This document shows, piece after piece, positions 23,987-31,331 of a DNA stretch of 43,963 bases (the stretch's first letter is position 1; the number at the start of each line of letters is the position of its first letter). A program made the translations under genes and the position numbers. The notes below the pieces were generated by a model that worked only from the letters and a program-made list of their open reading frames with translations, was not told the origin of the DNA and ran no database searches. This stretch comes from CAZAXU01 sp964489245 (GTDB lineage Bacteria; Bacteroidota; Bacteroidia; Flavobacteriales; Flavobacteriaceae): NCBI GenBank assembly GCA_964489245.1, contig CAZAXU010000019.1, positions 1-43,963 on the forward strand, read 5' to 3'.

Positions 23987-25567
23987 GTGAAAAAAAATAT
24001 CTTTTTAACACTTCTGTCCGGCCTGTTGTTTGCTCTGTCTTGGCCGACCTATGGCTTTCCGCTCTTGATTTTCTTTGCTTTTATTCCGTTGCTTTTCATT
24101 GAGCAGGATTATTATGAAAATAAACACAAAAAGCATTTTTTCTTATATATATACTTGGCTTTTTTCGTTTGGAACTCGATCACCACTTGGTGGGTATGGA
24201 ATTCCACGCCGTTTGGCGGTGTTTTTGCCATTGTGGTTAATTCATTTTTGATGGGATTGACTTTTTGGCTTTTTCATTTTGTGAGAAAGCGTGTCCCTGA
24301 CCGAATGGCATACGTGTTTTTTCCCGTGATGTGGCTGAGTTTTGAAAAATTCCACCTGAATTGGGATTTTTCTTGGCCTTGGCTGAACTTGGGCAATGTC
24401 TTTTCTGAGCATACCGCTTTGGTTCAATGGTATGAATATACGGGTTTTTTCGGTGGAGGTTTATGGATTTTAACGGTGAACGTATTGCTGTTTTTTTCAC
24501 TCGGAAAATATTTTAAAATCAAGCAAAAAAAACTACTCTATCAAGCTTTTATAAAGGCAATTTTCTGGATGGGAGTTCCCATCATATTTTCATTAATATT
24601 GTTTCGGCAATATGAGGAGAAAGGAAATGCAGCCAAGGTATTGTTGTTGCAACCCAATTTGGATCCATGGAAAGAAAAGTTTAAGTATAACAACAAAGAA
24701 CTCGCTGAAGATTTATTGCAATTGGCAGAGAATAAGAACGATTTTGAGTTGTTGATGGCACCGGAAACCGCTATTTCTCGATCAACGGATTTACCCTATT
24801 TTTCGAATACCGAAGCCTATAATATTTTGCATGATTATGCTTTGATGCATTCCAAAACAGCTATACTCACCGGTGTAGATTTTGTGCAATGGTATCGCAA
24901 TCAAGACAAAGTTCCGGAATCTGCCAACCAATACAAGAACAGGAAAATTTGGTATGATTTATATAATTCTGCCGTATTGATAGATGCATCGAAAGATTTC
25001 AAGGTTTATCATAAATCCAAATTGGTTGTAGGCGCAGAATACACACCATTCAGAAAAGTTCTAAAACCTATTTTGGGAGATATCATGATTTCTTTGGGTG
25101 GTAGTATGGGAACACACGTAAAACAAGAAAAAAGAACGGTTTTTAAAGTGGCATATTCCGATATAAAAGTTGCTCCGATTATTTGTTATGAATCTATCTA
25201 TGGAGAATATGTTACCGATTATGTGAAAAACGGAGCAAATTTGTTGGGCATTATTACAAATGACGGTTGGTGGGGGAAAACGCAAGGCTATAAACAACAT
25301 TTGAGCTATGCAAGGCTTCGTGCCGTGGAAAACAGGAGAGACGTGCTTCAAGCGGCGAATACCGGCATCTCGGCTCATATTGACCAAAAAGGAGAGATTA
25401 TCGATTTTTTAGACTATGAAATTCGTGGAAGTTTATCGGCAAATGTGCGTTTGAACGAGACCAAAACTTTTTATTCAAAACATGGAGATTATATTGCCAG
25501 AGTGAGTGTTTTTCTGGCGGTGTTGTTGTTTTTATACAGTTTTGCAAGGAAACGACTACGCCTGTAA
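23987..25567 (+). CDS. lnt: Apolipoprotein N-acyltransferase
   Basis: Lnt, 526 residues from the GTG start, adds the third acyl chain to the N-terminal Cys of lipoproteins in the inner membrane. It has an N-terminal block of about six membrane helices (residues 1-205) with the family stretch LSFEKFHLNWDFSWPWLNLGN, then a periplasmic carbon-nitrogen hydrolase domain. The catalytic Glu-Lys-Cys triad is visible in LLMAPETAIS (Glu), YHKSKLVVGAEYTPF (Lys) and PIICYESIYGEYV (Cys). A last membrane helix closes the protein. The start is uncertain between TTG 23963 and GTG 23987; the TTG lies in the -7 box, so GTG is preferred. It is divergent from the LIC_10190-type gene. Confidence 0.93.
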   Translation: MKKNIFLTLLSGLLFALSWPTYGFPLLIFFAFIPLLFIEQDYYENKHKKHFFLYIYLAFFVWNSITTWWVWNSTPFGGVFAIVVNSFLMGLTFWLFHFVRKRVPDRMAYVFFPVMWLSFEKFHLNWDFSWPWLNLGNVFSEHTALVQWYEYTGFFGGGLWILTVNVLLFFSLGKYFKIKQKKLLYQAFIKAIFWMGVPIIFSLILFRQYEEKGNAAKVLLLQPNLDPWKEKFKYNNKELAEDLLQLAENKNDFELLMAPETAISRSTDLPYFSNTEAYNILHDYALMHSKTAILTGVDFVQWYRNQDKVPESANQYKNRKIWYDLYNSAVLIDASKDFKVYHKSKLVVGAEYTPFRKVLKPILGDIMISLGGSMGTHVKQEKRTVFKVAYSDIKVAPIICYESIYGEYVTDYVKNGANLLGIITNDGWWGKTQGYKQHLSYARLRAVENRRDVLQAANTGISAHIDQKGEIIDFLDYEIRGSLSANVRLNETKTFYSKHGDYIARVSVFLAVLLFLYSFARKRLRL

Positions 25568-25606
25568 AAAAATATAAAATTATGTGGATAGAATAAAAAA
25601 ATGTTT

Positions 25607-25614
25607 TAAATTTG
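25607..25614 (+). promoter_or_regulatory. -7 promoter box for rpmE2
   Basis: TAAATTTG, a perfect match 36 bases before the ATG at 25651, in the short spacer after lnt. Confidence 0.5.
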
Positions 25615-25650
25615 CACACTCAATAAAAGGAAAATAAAATTACAAATAAG

Positions 25651-25902
25651 ATGAAAAAAGGAATTCACCCTGAAAATTATAGAATGGTAGCATTTAAAGA
25701 CATGTCAAACGGCGATCTTTTTATCACACGTTCTACTGCAGAAGCTAAGGAAAATATTGAAATTGATGGTGTTGAATACCCACTGGTGAAAGTGGAAATT
25801 TCAAGAACTTCTCACCCGTATTATACAGGAAAAATGAAGTTGGTAGATACAGCGGGACGTATAGACAAGTTCAAGAAAAAATATGCAAAATTCCAAAAAT
25901 AA
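25651..25902 (+). CDS. rpmE2: 50S ribosomal protein L31, type B
   Basis: An 83-residue L31 (MKKGIHPENYRMVAFKDMSN). It contains the type B features: FITRSTAEAKENIEIDGVEYPLVKVEISRTSHPYYTGK-type order, here spanning residues 24-62, and no CxxC zinc ligands. Zinc-free (C-) L31 paralogues can replace the zinc form when zinc is scarce, but in many Bacteroidota type B is the only L31. It has its own promoter and a strong terminator, so it is monocistronic. No Zur box could be recognised upstream. Confidence 0.95.
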   Translation: MKKGIHPENYRMVAFKDMSNGDLFITRSTAEAKENIEIDGVEYPLVKVEISRTSHPYYTGKMKLVDTAGRIDKFKKKYAKFQK

Positions 25903-25937
25903 TTTTTTTGAATTAGATTTTAATAAATTTATCAAGC

Positions 25938-25969
25938 TGCTACACTGTTGGGTGTAGCACTTTTTTTTT
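25938..25969 (+). terminator. Intrinsic terminator after rpmE2
   Basis: TGCTACAC (25938-25945) and GTGTAGCA (25952-25959) form a perfect 8-bp stem with a six-base loop, followed by nine Ts (25961-25969). Confidence 0.92.
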
Positions 25970-25973
25970 GCCA

Positions 25974-26007
25974 TTGTAACAAGTTTAACATATATTTATT
26001 AACTTCG
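25974..26007 (+). promoter_or_regulatory. Promoter for the APC permease gene
   Basis: TTG at 25974-25976, a 23-base spacer and TAACTTCG (26000-26007, one mismatch to TAnnTTTG). The 11-mer TATTTATTAAC overlaps it at 25993-26003. Confidence 0.4.
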
Positions 26008-26029
26008 CCGTTGTTAATATTTAAAGATT

Positions 26030-27862
26030 ATGAACACAAATATGAATGAAAGCACTTCAAATCCCACTCAGGATGAGGTGATACACTTTAATAAACCCGA
26101 ACTGAAAAAACATGAAAAATTAGGTGAGTTGGCATCAACCGCCATTAGTGGTAACGATATCAGTTCATCAGTACTGTATGTGTCTGCTTTGGCTATAGCT
26201 TTTGCAGGACAATATGCATGGGTTACTTTGGCAATAGTTGCTTTGGTGCTTTTTTTCTTCAGAAAAATTTATGGAGAAGTTGTCGGAGCCTTGCCTTTAA
26301 ACGGAGGTGCATATAATGCCTTGTTGAATACGACAAGCAAAAGAATGTCTTCTATAGCGGCAACACTTACTTTGTTGTCATATATGGCAACAGCCGTGAT
26401 ATCGGCAAATGAAGCGGTGCATTATTTATTTCACATTATGCATATTCATGATAATATGCAAATAATTTTAGGTACAACAGCTCTATTGGCTCTATTTGCC
26501 GGATTGGCTATTATGGGAATCAAAGAGTCATCAAAGGTAGCTATTTTGATTTTCACTTTTCACTTATTGATAATGAGTACACTTATCATTGCATTGATTA
26601 TATATATCACGCAGCATGGGTTTGATACTTTTGTCGAAAACTGGAACGCGCCGGTAAAACACGGCAGCATAATGATGGCAATTTTTCTAGGATTCGCAGC
26701 GTCAATGCTCGGAATATCCGGTTTTGAAAGTTCTGCCAACTTTGTAGAAGAACAAAAACCGGGCGTTTTTCCTAAAACATTGAGAAACATGTGGATTGTT
26801 GTCAGTATCCTCAACCCGTTGATGGCATTTCTGGCTTTAGCTGCCTTGCGTATTGATGATGTTGATAAAAATACTCTGTTGATTCAGTTGGGAGAAAATT
26901 CTGCGGGGAATTGGCTGGCATGGTTTATATCCGTTGATGCTTTCTTGGTGTTGTCTGGAGCTGTATTGACTAGTTATATTGGAGTGACCGGCCTATTGGA
27001 ACGAATGACGCTTGATAGGATTATGCCTAATTATTTCTTGAAAAAGAACAACAAAAATGCATCATATCGCATTATTTTATTCTTTTTTATTTTAAGTGTT
27101 TCCGTTCTACTGATAACCAACGGAAAAGTAACCACATTGGCGGGAGTGTATACTATTTCATTTTTATCTGTGATGTTGCTGTTTGTGATTGGCAATGTGT
27201 TGCTTAAGGTTAAAAGAAAGCATTTGCCAAGACCGGAACGAGCGCCTTGGTTTGGTATTTTAGTAGCCTTTATAGCAGTATCTGTTGCGTTGATTGGTAA
27301 TATCACCATGAAGCCTGAAAATCCTGATGATCCGACCAATTGGGTGGTGTTTATCATGTACTTTTTTCCTGCTTTGATTTTCGTGATGATGATGCTCAAT
27401 CGCACGATGTTGCTTAAAGTTTTATTGAGTATCGTGCAATATGTTTTTGAACCTATTCGTAAGTTTTTCCTTCGATTGCATAAAGGTATAGATAAACTAA
27501 TTGATGAAATCAACTCTCAAGAATTTGTATTTTTTACAAAAGGAAAAAGTATTGCCAATATGAACAAAGCCATGCTTTATATTCGAGACAATGAGCATAC
27601 CAAACGCGTGAAAATAGTGAAAGTCTTGATGCCCGGAGAACAGCCTTCGGATGAATTGATTCGTAATATCAAGATTTTGGATGAAGAATATCCTGAAATC
27701 GATATTGAATTCGTTCCGGTTGAAGGGAAATTCGGACCGGAGCTGATCAAAGATTTATCTGAAAAGTGGAACATTCCGATTAACTTTATGTTTATAGGTT
27801 CTCCGGATGAAAAATTTCCGTACAGATTGGAAGAACTCGGTGGTGTGAGATTGATTATGTAA
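26030..27862 (+). CDS. APC-family amino acid permease with cytosolic C-terminal domain
   Basis: A 610-residue transporter. After a polar N-terminus (1-45), residues 46-470 form about 12 membrane helices of the amino acid-polyamine-organocation (APC) superfamily, with the family's early helix-1 pattern ISGNDISSSVLYVSALAIAF, VGALPLNGGAYNALLN, and GFAASMLGISGFESSANFVEE. The last 130 residues (about 480-610) are soluble and alternate beta/alpha (KRVKIVKVLMPGEQPSDELI ... INFMFIGSPDEKFPYRLEEL), resembling a universal-stress-like regulatory domain. Substrate is unknown. ATG 26030 is used; Met5 is a second candidate. It ends at a bidirectional terminator shared with rplI. Confidence 0.86.
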   Translation: MNTNMNESTSNPTQDEVIHFNKPELKKHEKLGELASTAISGNDISSSVLYVSALAIAFAGQYAWVTLAIVALVLFFFRKIYGEVVGALPLNGGAYNALLNTTSKRMSSIAATLTLLSYMATAVISANEAVHYLFHIMHIHDNMQIILGTTALLALFAGLAIMGIKESSKVAILIFTFHLLIMSTLIIALIIYITQHGFDTFVENWNAPVKHGSIMMAIFLGFAASMLGISGFESSANFVEEQKPGVFPKTLRNMWIVVSILNPLMAFLALAALRIDDVDKNTLLIQLGENSAGNWLAWFISVDAFLVLSGAVLTSYIGVTGLLERMTLDRIMPNYFLKKNNKNASYRIILFFFILSVSVLLITNGKVTTLAGVYTISFLSVMLLFVIGNVLLKVKRKHLPRPERAPWFGILVAFIAVSVALIGNITMKPENPDDPTNWVVFIMYFFPALIFVMMMLNRTMLLKVLLSIVQYVFEPIRKFFLRLHKGIDKLIDEINSQEFVFFTKGKSIANMNKAMLYIRDNEHTKRVKIVKVLMPGEQPSDELIRNIKILDEEYPEIDIEFVPVEGKFGPELIKDLSEKWNIPINFMFIGSPDEKFPYRLEELGGVRLIM

Positions 27863-27883
27863 TGTCTATATTTCAATTATTAT

Positions 27884-27915
27884 AAAAAAAAGCTACTCAA
27901 ATCGAGTAGCTTTTT
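27884..27915. terminator. Bidirectional terminator between the APC gene and rplI
   Basis: AGCTACTC (27891-27898) and GAGTAGCT (27904-27911) form an 8-bp stem with the loop AAATC. An A-run precedes it and a T-run follows, so it works for both convergent transcripts. Confidence 0.9.
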
Positions 27916-27943
27916 CAATATATAAAACTTTTTGATTGTTGTT

Positions 27944-28573
27944 TTATTCTTTTGTTTCAGCTTCAGGTGCCTCAGGCGCTTCAGATGCAGCAGCAATCGG
28001 ATTGATTTCTTCATCAGTGCCTTCTTGGGCCTTTGCTGCAGCTTCTTCAGCTTTTTTTGCAGCTTCTTCAGCTCTTTTAGCTTCTTCTTCCTTAGCCTTT
28101 TTGGCAGCAGCAATTGCTTTTTCATCACGAACGGGAGTGACCTCAAAAGGAAAGTCGACCACCACTTCGCGGTGCAAGCGAATTTTTGCTTCGTATTTTC
28201 CAACACGTTTGATGTTACCGCCAATCACAGAGATAAATTTCTTTTCGATATCAAATTCTGCTTTTTTCAATGCATCAGCCAAATTTTGGTTGTTGATAGA
28301 ACCGAAAAGCTTGTCTCCTTCACCTACTTTAGCGGGAATTTTCAATTCCAAGGCTCTGAGTTTTTCAGCTTGTTTTGAAGCTTCTTCAATAATGTGTTTT
28401 TCTTTAAAAGCTCTTTGTCTCAATTTTTCTGCCAAGATTTTCTTTGCAGATGAAGTTGCCAATATGGCAAAACCTTGCGGAATAAGGTAGTTTCTGCCGT
28501 ATCCATTCTTTACCGAGAGGACATCGTCGGTAAATCCTAAATTTTCTACGTCTTTTATTAATATAATTTCCAT
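27944..28573 (-). CDS. rplI: 50S ribosomal protein L9 with long C-terminal tail
   Basis: L9, 209 residues. The N-domain (MEIILIKDVENLGFTDDVLS, with the family's GYGRNYLIPQGFA near residue 24) and the connecting helix and C-domain (LFGSINNQNLADAL) are complete and end near residue 149 (TPVRDEKA). Bacterial L9 is usually about 150 residues, so some 55-60 residues of Ala/Glu/Lys-rich low-complexity sequence are extra, ending EAPEAPEAETKE. The tail is in frame and repeat-like (KKAEEAAAKA). It is the last gene of rpsF-rpsR-rplI, 14 bases after rpsR. L9 binds 23S rRNA at the L1-stalk base and helps keep reading frame. Confidence 0.95.
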   Translation of the reverse strand: MEIILIKDVENLGFTDDVLSVKNGYGRNYLIPQGFAILATSSAKKILAEKLRQRAFKEKHIIEEASKQAEKLRALELKIPAKVGEGDKLFGSINNQNLADALKKAEFDIEKKFISVIGGNIKRVGKYEAKIRLHREVVVDFPFEVTPVRDEKAIAAAKKAKEEEAKRAEEAAKKAEEAAAKAQEGTDEEINPIAAASEAPEAPEAETKE

Positions 28574-28587
28574 CGTTTCTTCAATTT

Positions 28588-28884
28588 TTATTTTAACATA
28601 TCTCCTACATAAGGCATTAAAGCCAAGTGGCGTGCCCTTTTAACGGCTTTGGCAAGTTTTCTTTGATATTTCAAAGATGTGCCTGTGATTCTACGAGGTA
28701 GAAGTTTGCCTTGCTCATTCACGAATTTCATCAAGAAATCCGGATCTTTATAGTCTATGTATTTAATACCGTATTTTTTAAAACGACAGTATTTTTTTTC
28801 TTGTGATTTGACATCAACATCCAGTTGGGTCAAATATCTGATTTCGGATTGATTTCCTTTGTTCTGTTGATCTATCGTTGCCAT
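28588..28884 (-). CDS. rpsR: 30S ribosomal protein S18
   Basis: S18, 98 residues. The conserved core is KKYCRFKKYGIKYIDYKDPD followed by FVNEQGKLLPRRITGTSLKY and QRKLAKAVKRARHLALMPYV. The N-terminal 25 residues are variable, as usual in this phylum. It binds 16S rRNA next to S6, encoded six bases upstream. Operon order rpsF-rpsR-rplI is the common one in Bacteria. Confidence 0.97.
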   Translation of the reverse strand: MATIDQQNKGNQSEIRYLTQLDVDVKSQEKKYCRFKKYGIKYIDYKDPDFLMKFVNEQGKLLPRRITGTSLKYQRKLAKAVKRARHLALMPYVGDMLK

Positions 28885-28890
28885 CGTCTT

Positions 28891-29235
28891 TTAAGATTTT
28901 TTAGATTCTTTGATTTTTTCTTTTCTTTTTTCCGCCCAATCGGCAGCAAATTTATCCAACTTGGTTACCAAGTGACGCATAACTCTTTCGTCTCTTCTAA
29001 AAGCTACTTCTAAGTCTTTTACGTTTTCCGGTGGAAGCTTGAATTCCAGTAAGTGATAGAATCCGGTTTTTTTGTGTTGGATGGGATAAGCAAGTTTTTT
29101 CAAACCCCAGTCTTCTTTCCAGATGATTTCTCCTCCCTTGGAAACTAAAAAATCTTCAAATTTTTGTACTGTTTCCTTTACCTGAGTGTCAGATAAAACG
29201 GGAGTTAAAATGAAAACAGTTTCATAATGATTCAT
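28891..29235 (-). CDS. rpsF: 30S ribosomal protein S6
   Basis: S6, 114 residues, opening MNHYETVFILTPVLSDTQVK. The family segments WGLKKLAYPIQHKKTGFYHL and FRRDERVMRHLVTKLDKFA are present. The Lys/Glu-rich end (AEKRKEKIKESKKS) replaces the longer acidic tail of some species. S6 dimerises with S18 on the small-subunit platform. It heads the rpsF-rpsR-rplI operon behind a good promoter. Confidence 0.97.
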   Translation of the reverse strand: MNHYETVFILTPVLSDTQVKETVQKFEDFLVSKGGEIIWKEDWGLKKLAYPIQHKKTGFYHLLEFKLPPENVKDLEVAFRRDERVMRHLVTKLDKFAADWAEKRKEKIKESKKS

Positions 29236-29263
29236 AATATTCGTTTTAAATTAAAATTGGCTG

Positions 29264-29294
29264 CAAAGATAAAGATATTATCCGCAATACACAA
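29264..29294 (-). promoter_or_regulatory. Promoter of the rpsF operon
   Basis: On the minus strand TTG (29292-29294), a 20-base spacer and TATCTTTG (29264-29271) fit the Bacteroidota consensus well. The -33 element sits directly at the stop of the preceding gene. Confidence 0.65.
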
Positions 29295-30074
29295 TTATTT
29301 TTTGATAAATTGTTTGATGCCTTGTTTGTCTGTTGTTTTTATACGAAGAAAGTAGTTTCCGCTTGCCAAAAAAGACATATCTATTATGTGATGTTTGTCG
29401 GCTTTTACAGGATATGTTTTGCCGTTCATGTCAACCACTTCAAATTTGGAAATTTTTCCTAAATTATTATTGAAATACAGCACATCTTCGACAGGGTTTG
29501 GATAAATTTTGAATAAATCATTGCTCAATTCGCCAACTGACGACATATTCAGATGAATGGTCAGGCTTCCCGTTGCAATATAGTCTCCGCTGTCGCTTCC
29601 GTTGTTATTGCTTAGATTACAAGCATAATAGAAAGTAATATCTTGGGTAGATATTTTAGTAGGAACGGGAACTTCCCATGTAAAATTCCAGCTGTGTTGA
29701 GATGTTCCTTGAGATTTATGTCCTAAAGATTTGCCGTAGTTCAGACTTTGCGTGCTGTTATCAAGGCTTGAAAAAGTCCCGATTTTTTGATGGGCGGCAT
29801 CTTCTGCCGTGATTTGAAAACCATACTTGGTATTGTTGACGCCTGAAATGTCAAGTGTGAGGTTATATGTTGTTCCTTCGTAAATATTTCCATCGGCAGG
29901 AAAGCCTGAAAGCGTGATGGTAGGTGTTGGTGCCGTGCCGTTGAAAGTATGGCAAACAGCACAGGTTTGGTTATTGTCTCCCGGAGATCCGGTATGCCCG
30001 TAGGGGCCTCCGCCGGTATAAGAAAAGAGTAGTAAAATGGGAAGTAAAAGTAAGAAAGGATAAATTTTTTTCAT
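29295..30074 (-). CDS. Secreted CxxCH (haem c-like) choice-of-anchor V protein with T9SS sorting domain
   Basis: A 259-residue exported protein. Signal peptide residues 1-20 (hydrophobic LLLLPILLLF). Soon after, GGPYGHTGSPGDNNQTCAVC leads into a CxxCH motif (Cys38, Cys41, His42), which can bind haem c covalently. Residues about 50-170 form the beta-sandwich of the choice-of-anchor V / Reelin-like domain (ITLSGFPADGNIYEGTTYNL, then YGFQITA). Residues about 180-259 are a T9SS type A sorting domain (FKIYPNPVEDVLYF ... GNYFLRI ... FIKK). Function unknown; a surface electron-transfer or structural role is possible. Start is the ATG at 30074; an upstream reading adds ten residues ahead of the signal peptide. 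It lies between the rpmH terminator and rpsF. Confidence 0.85.
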   Translation of the reverse strand: MKKIYPFLLLLPILLLFSYTGGGPYGHTGSPGDNNQTCAVCHTFNGTAPTPTITLSGFPADGNIYEGTTYNLTLDISGVNNTKYGFQITAEDAAHQKIGTFSSLDNSTQSLNYGKSLGHKSQGTSQHSWNFTWEVPVPTKISTQDITFYYACNLSNNNGSDSGDYIATGSLTIHLNMSSVGELSNDLFKIYPNPVEDVLYFNNNLGKISKFEVVDMNGKTYPVKADKHHIIDMSFLASGNYFLRIKTTDKQGIKQFIKK

Positions 30075-30102
30075 GATGCGATAATTTTTAAATGCAAGAT
30101 AC

Positions 30103-30132
30103 AAAAAAACCTACTCGAGAGTAGGTTTTTTT
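30103..30132 (-). terminator. Intrinsic terminator after rpmH
   Basis: CCTAC (30110-30114) and GTAGG (30121-30125) with the self-complementary loop TCGAGA, flanked by seven As and seven Ts. On the minus strand the T-run follows the stem, directly after rpmH. Confidence 0.85.
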
Positions 30133-30133
30133 C

Positions 30134-30292
30134 TTATTTCTTATGTCTCGGTTCAGATGAGACACTTAATTTCTTTCTGCCTTTTGCTCTCCTGCGAGCC
30201 AGTACTTTTCTGCCCTCACGTGTTTCCATTCTTTCGCGAAATCCGTGCTTGTTTCTTCTTTTACGTTTCGATGGTTGATATGTTCTTTTCAT
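30134..30292 (-). CDS. rpmH: 50S ribosomal protein L34
   Basis: L34, 52 residues: MKRTYQPSKRKRRNKHGFRE followed by RMETREGRKVLARRRAKGRK and a short KKLSVSSEPRHKK end. All hallmark residues (TYQPS, RxRxxxHGFR, RMxTxxGRxVLxxRRxKGRxxL) are present. It is very basic and binds 23S rRNA. A perfect -7 box is upstream and a terminator downstream, so it is monocistronic; it is not near dnaA/rnpA here. Confidence 0.96.
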   Translation of the reverse strand: MKRTYQPSKRKRRNKHGFRERMETREGRKVLARRRAKGRKKLSVSSEPRHKK

Positions 30293-30332
30293 TTTAAATT
30301 ATTTTTCTTAATTCGTCCCAAAAAATTCTCGG

Positions 30333-30340
30333 CAAATTTA
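30333..30340 (-). promoter_or_regulatory. -7 promoter box for rpmH
   Basis: TAAATTTG on the minus strand, 40 bases before the ATG at 30292. Confidence 0.5.
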
Positions 30341-30553
30341 TGAATAATTCTTTAAATATAATAGTTTTCAGAAAAAAAGTTTTTATCCAAAACTTAATGA
30401 TAACTTTAAACACAAGAGAGTAAGTAATATTTTATCTTAGAATTGAGAATCTTTTATAGTCTTGTGTAATATTTTAGAAAATAGATTTTTTCGATGTTAA
30501 TATTATGCTTATTATATCTGATATTTATCAGTAACAAATAAAACTAAATGATT

Positions 30554-30584
30554 TTTGTCATGTTGTATTAATTTTTTAAATTTG
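30554..30584 (+). promoter_or_regulatory. Promoter for the Crp/Fnr regulator gene
   Basis: TTTG (30554-30557), a 19-base spacer and TAAATTTG (30577-30584) match both consensus elements at the optimal distance. This is the best promoter in the window. It also shows that the ATG at 30630 is the start. Confidence 0.75.
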
Positions 30585-30629
30585 CTTCATCTTAATAATC
30601 TTGATACACACAGAACTAAACTAACAACT

Positions 30630-31322
30630 ATGAAAAATTGCAATCTCTGCTTGATTCATCAATTAAATTCTTTTAAGACTTTATCAAAAAAAGATTTGGA
30701 TTATATTTCAGAGCATAAGACCGTTCTACATTTCAAAAAAGGAGATATGATTCTTGAAGAAGGGAAGCAGAGTCGTAATGTATATTGCCTGATGTCAGGT
30801 AAAGGGAAATTGACTAAATATAATTCTTCGGGTAAAGAACAAATCATCAGGTTTGTAAAGTCAGGGAATTTGATCGGTTACCGTTCCATTTTCAATGATG
30901 AGCCCATTACGCTGAACTTAACTGCTCTTGGAGATGTTACGGCTTGTTCCATCCCTAAGCAGGTTTATGTAGACTTGCTTGTCAATAAAGATTTTACTTT
31001 GGAAATGCTCAGGCTGTTGAGTAACGATTTGAAGTTGGCAAATTTTGTGATTTCACATTTGGCACAACATTCGGTCAGAGAACGATTGGCAGAAACACTT
31101 TTGCATTTGGAAGATGTTTTTGGAACCGACAGAGAAGGCAATGTGAATATTTCGCTTTCGAGAGAAGAACTGGCAAACATTATTGGAACAGCGTCAGAAT
31201 CGGTGATTAGAATTTTATCTTCTTTCAAAAAAGAAGAAATGATTTATACCAAAGCAAAAAAAATTAAGCTGCTCGATAAGGCAAGGCTGTATAATATTGC
31301 CGAGGGTTTAGAGCTGAAATAA
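30630..31322 (+). CDS. Crp/Fnr-family transcription regulator
   Basis: A 230-residue regulator. The N-terminus has Cys4 and Cys7 (MKNCNLCLIH). A cyclic-nucleotide-binding-type beta-roll covers about 20-125 (LHFKKGDMILEEGKQSRNVY, FVKSGNLIGYRSIF), then a dimerisation helix and a Crp-type helix-turn-helix at about 165-205 (ISLSREELANIIGTASESVI). The classic cAMP-phosphate motif (RxSxE) is not evident, so the ligand is unknown. With only two N-terminal Cys and no clear further pair, a full Fnr-type Fe-S cluster is unlikely, although Cys residues at about 43 and 90-110 exist. It may co-transcribe with panB, nine bases downstream. Confidence 0.92.
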   Translation: MKNCNLCLIHQLNSFKTLSKKDLDYISEHKTVLHFKKGDMILEEGKQSRNVYCLMSGKGKLTKYNSSGKEQIIRFVKSGNLIGYRSIFNDEPITLNLTALGDVTACSIPKQVYVDLLVNKDFTLEMLRLLSNDLKLANFVISHLAQHSVRERLAETLLHLEDVFGTDREGNVNISLSREELANIIGTASESVIRILSSFKKEEMIYTKAKKIKLLDKARLYNIAEGLELK

Positions 31323-31331
31323 CTTCTCAAA

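Larger units (their letters stand above)
30293..30629. other. Divergent spacer between rpmH and the Crp/Fnr gene
   Basis: A 337-base AT-rich spacer holding the rpmH -7 box (30333-30340, minus) and the Crp/Fnr promoter (30554-30584, plus). No tRNA, small gene or riboswitch was recognised in it. No Fnr-like palindrome (TTGAT-N4-ATCAA) was seen. Confidence 0.5.

Noticed and set aside
27932..28490. Two long plus-strand frames (148 and 184 codons) opposite rplI
   Set aside because: They mirror the Ala/Glu/Lys-rich L9 tail and core; L9 is certain and the antisense products are low-complexity Ser/Ala/Phe strings.
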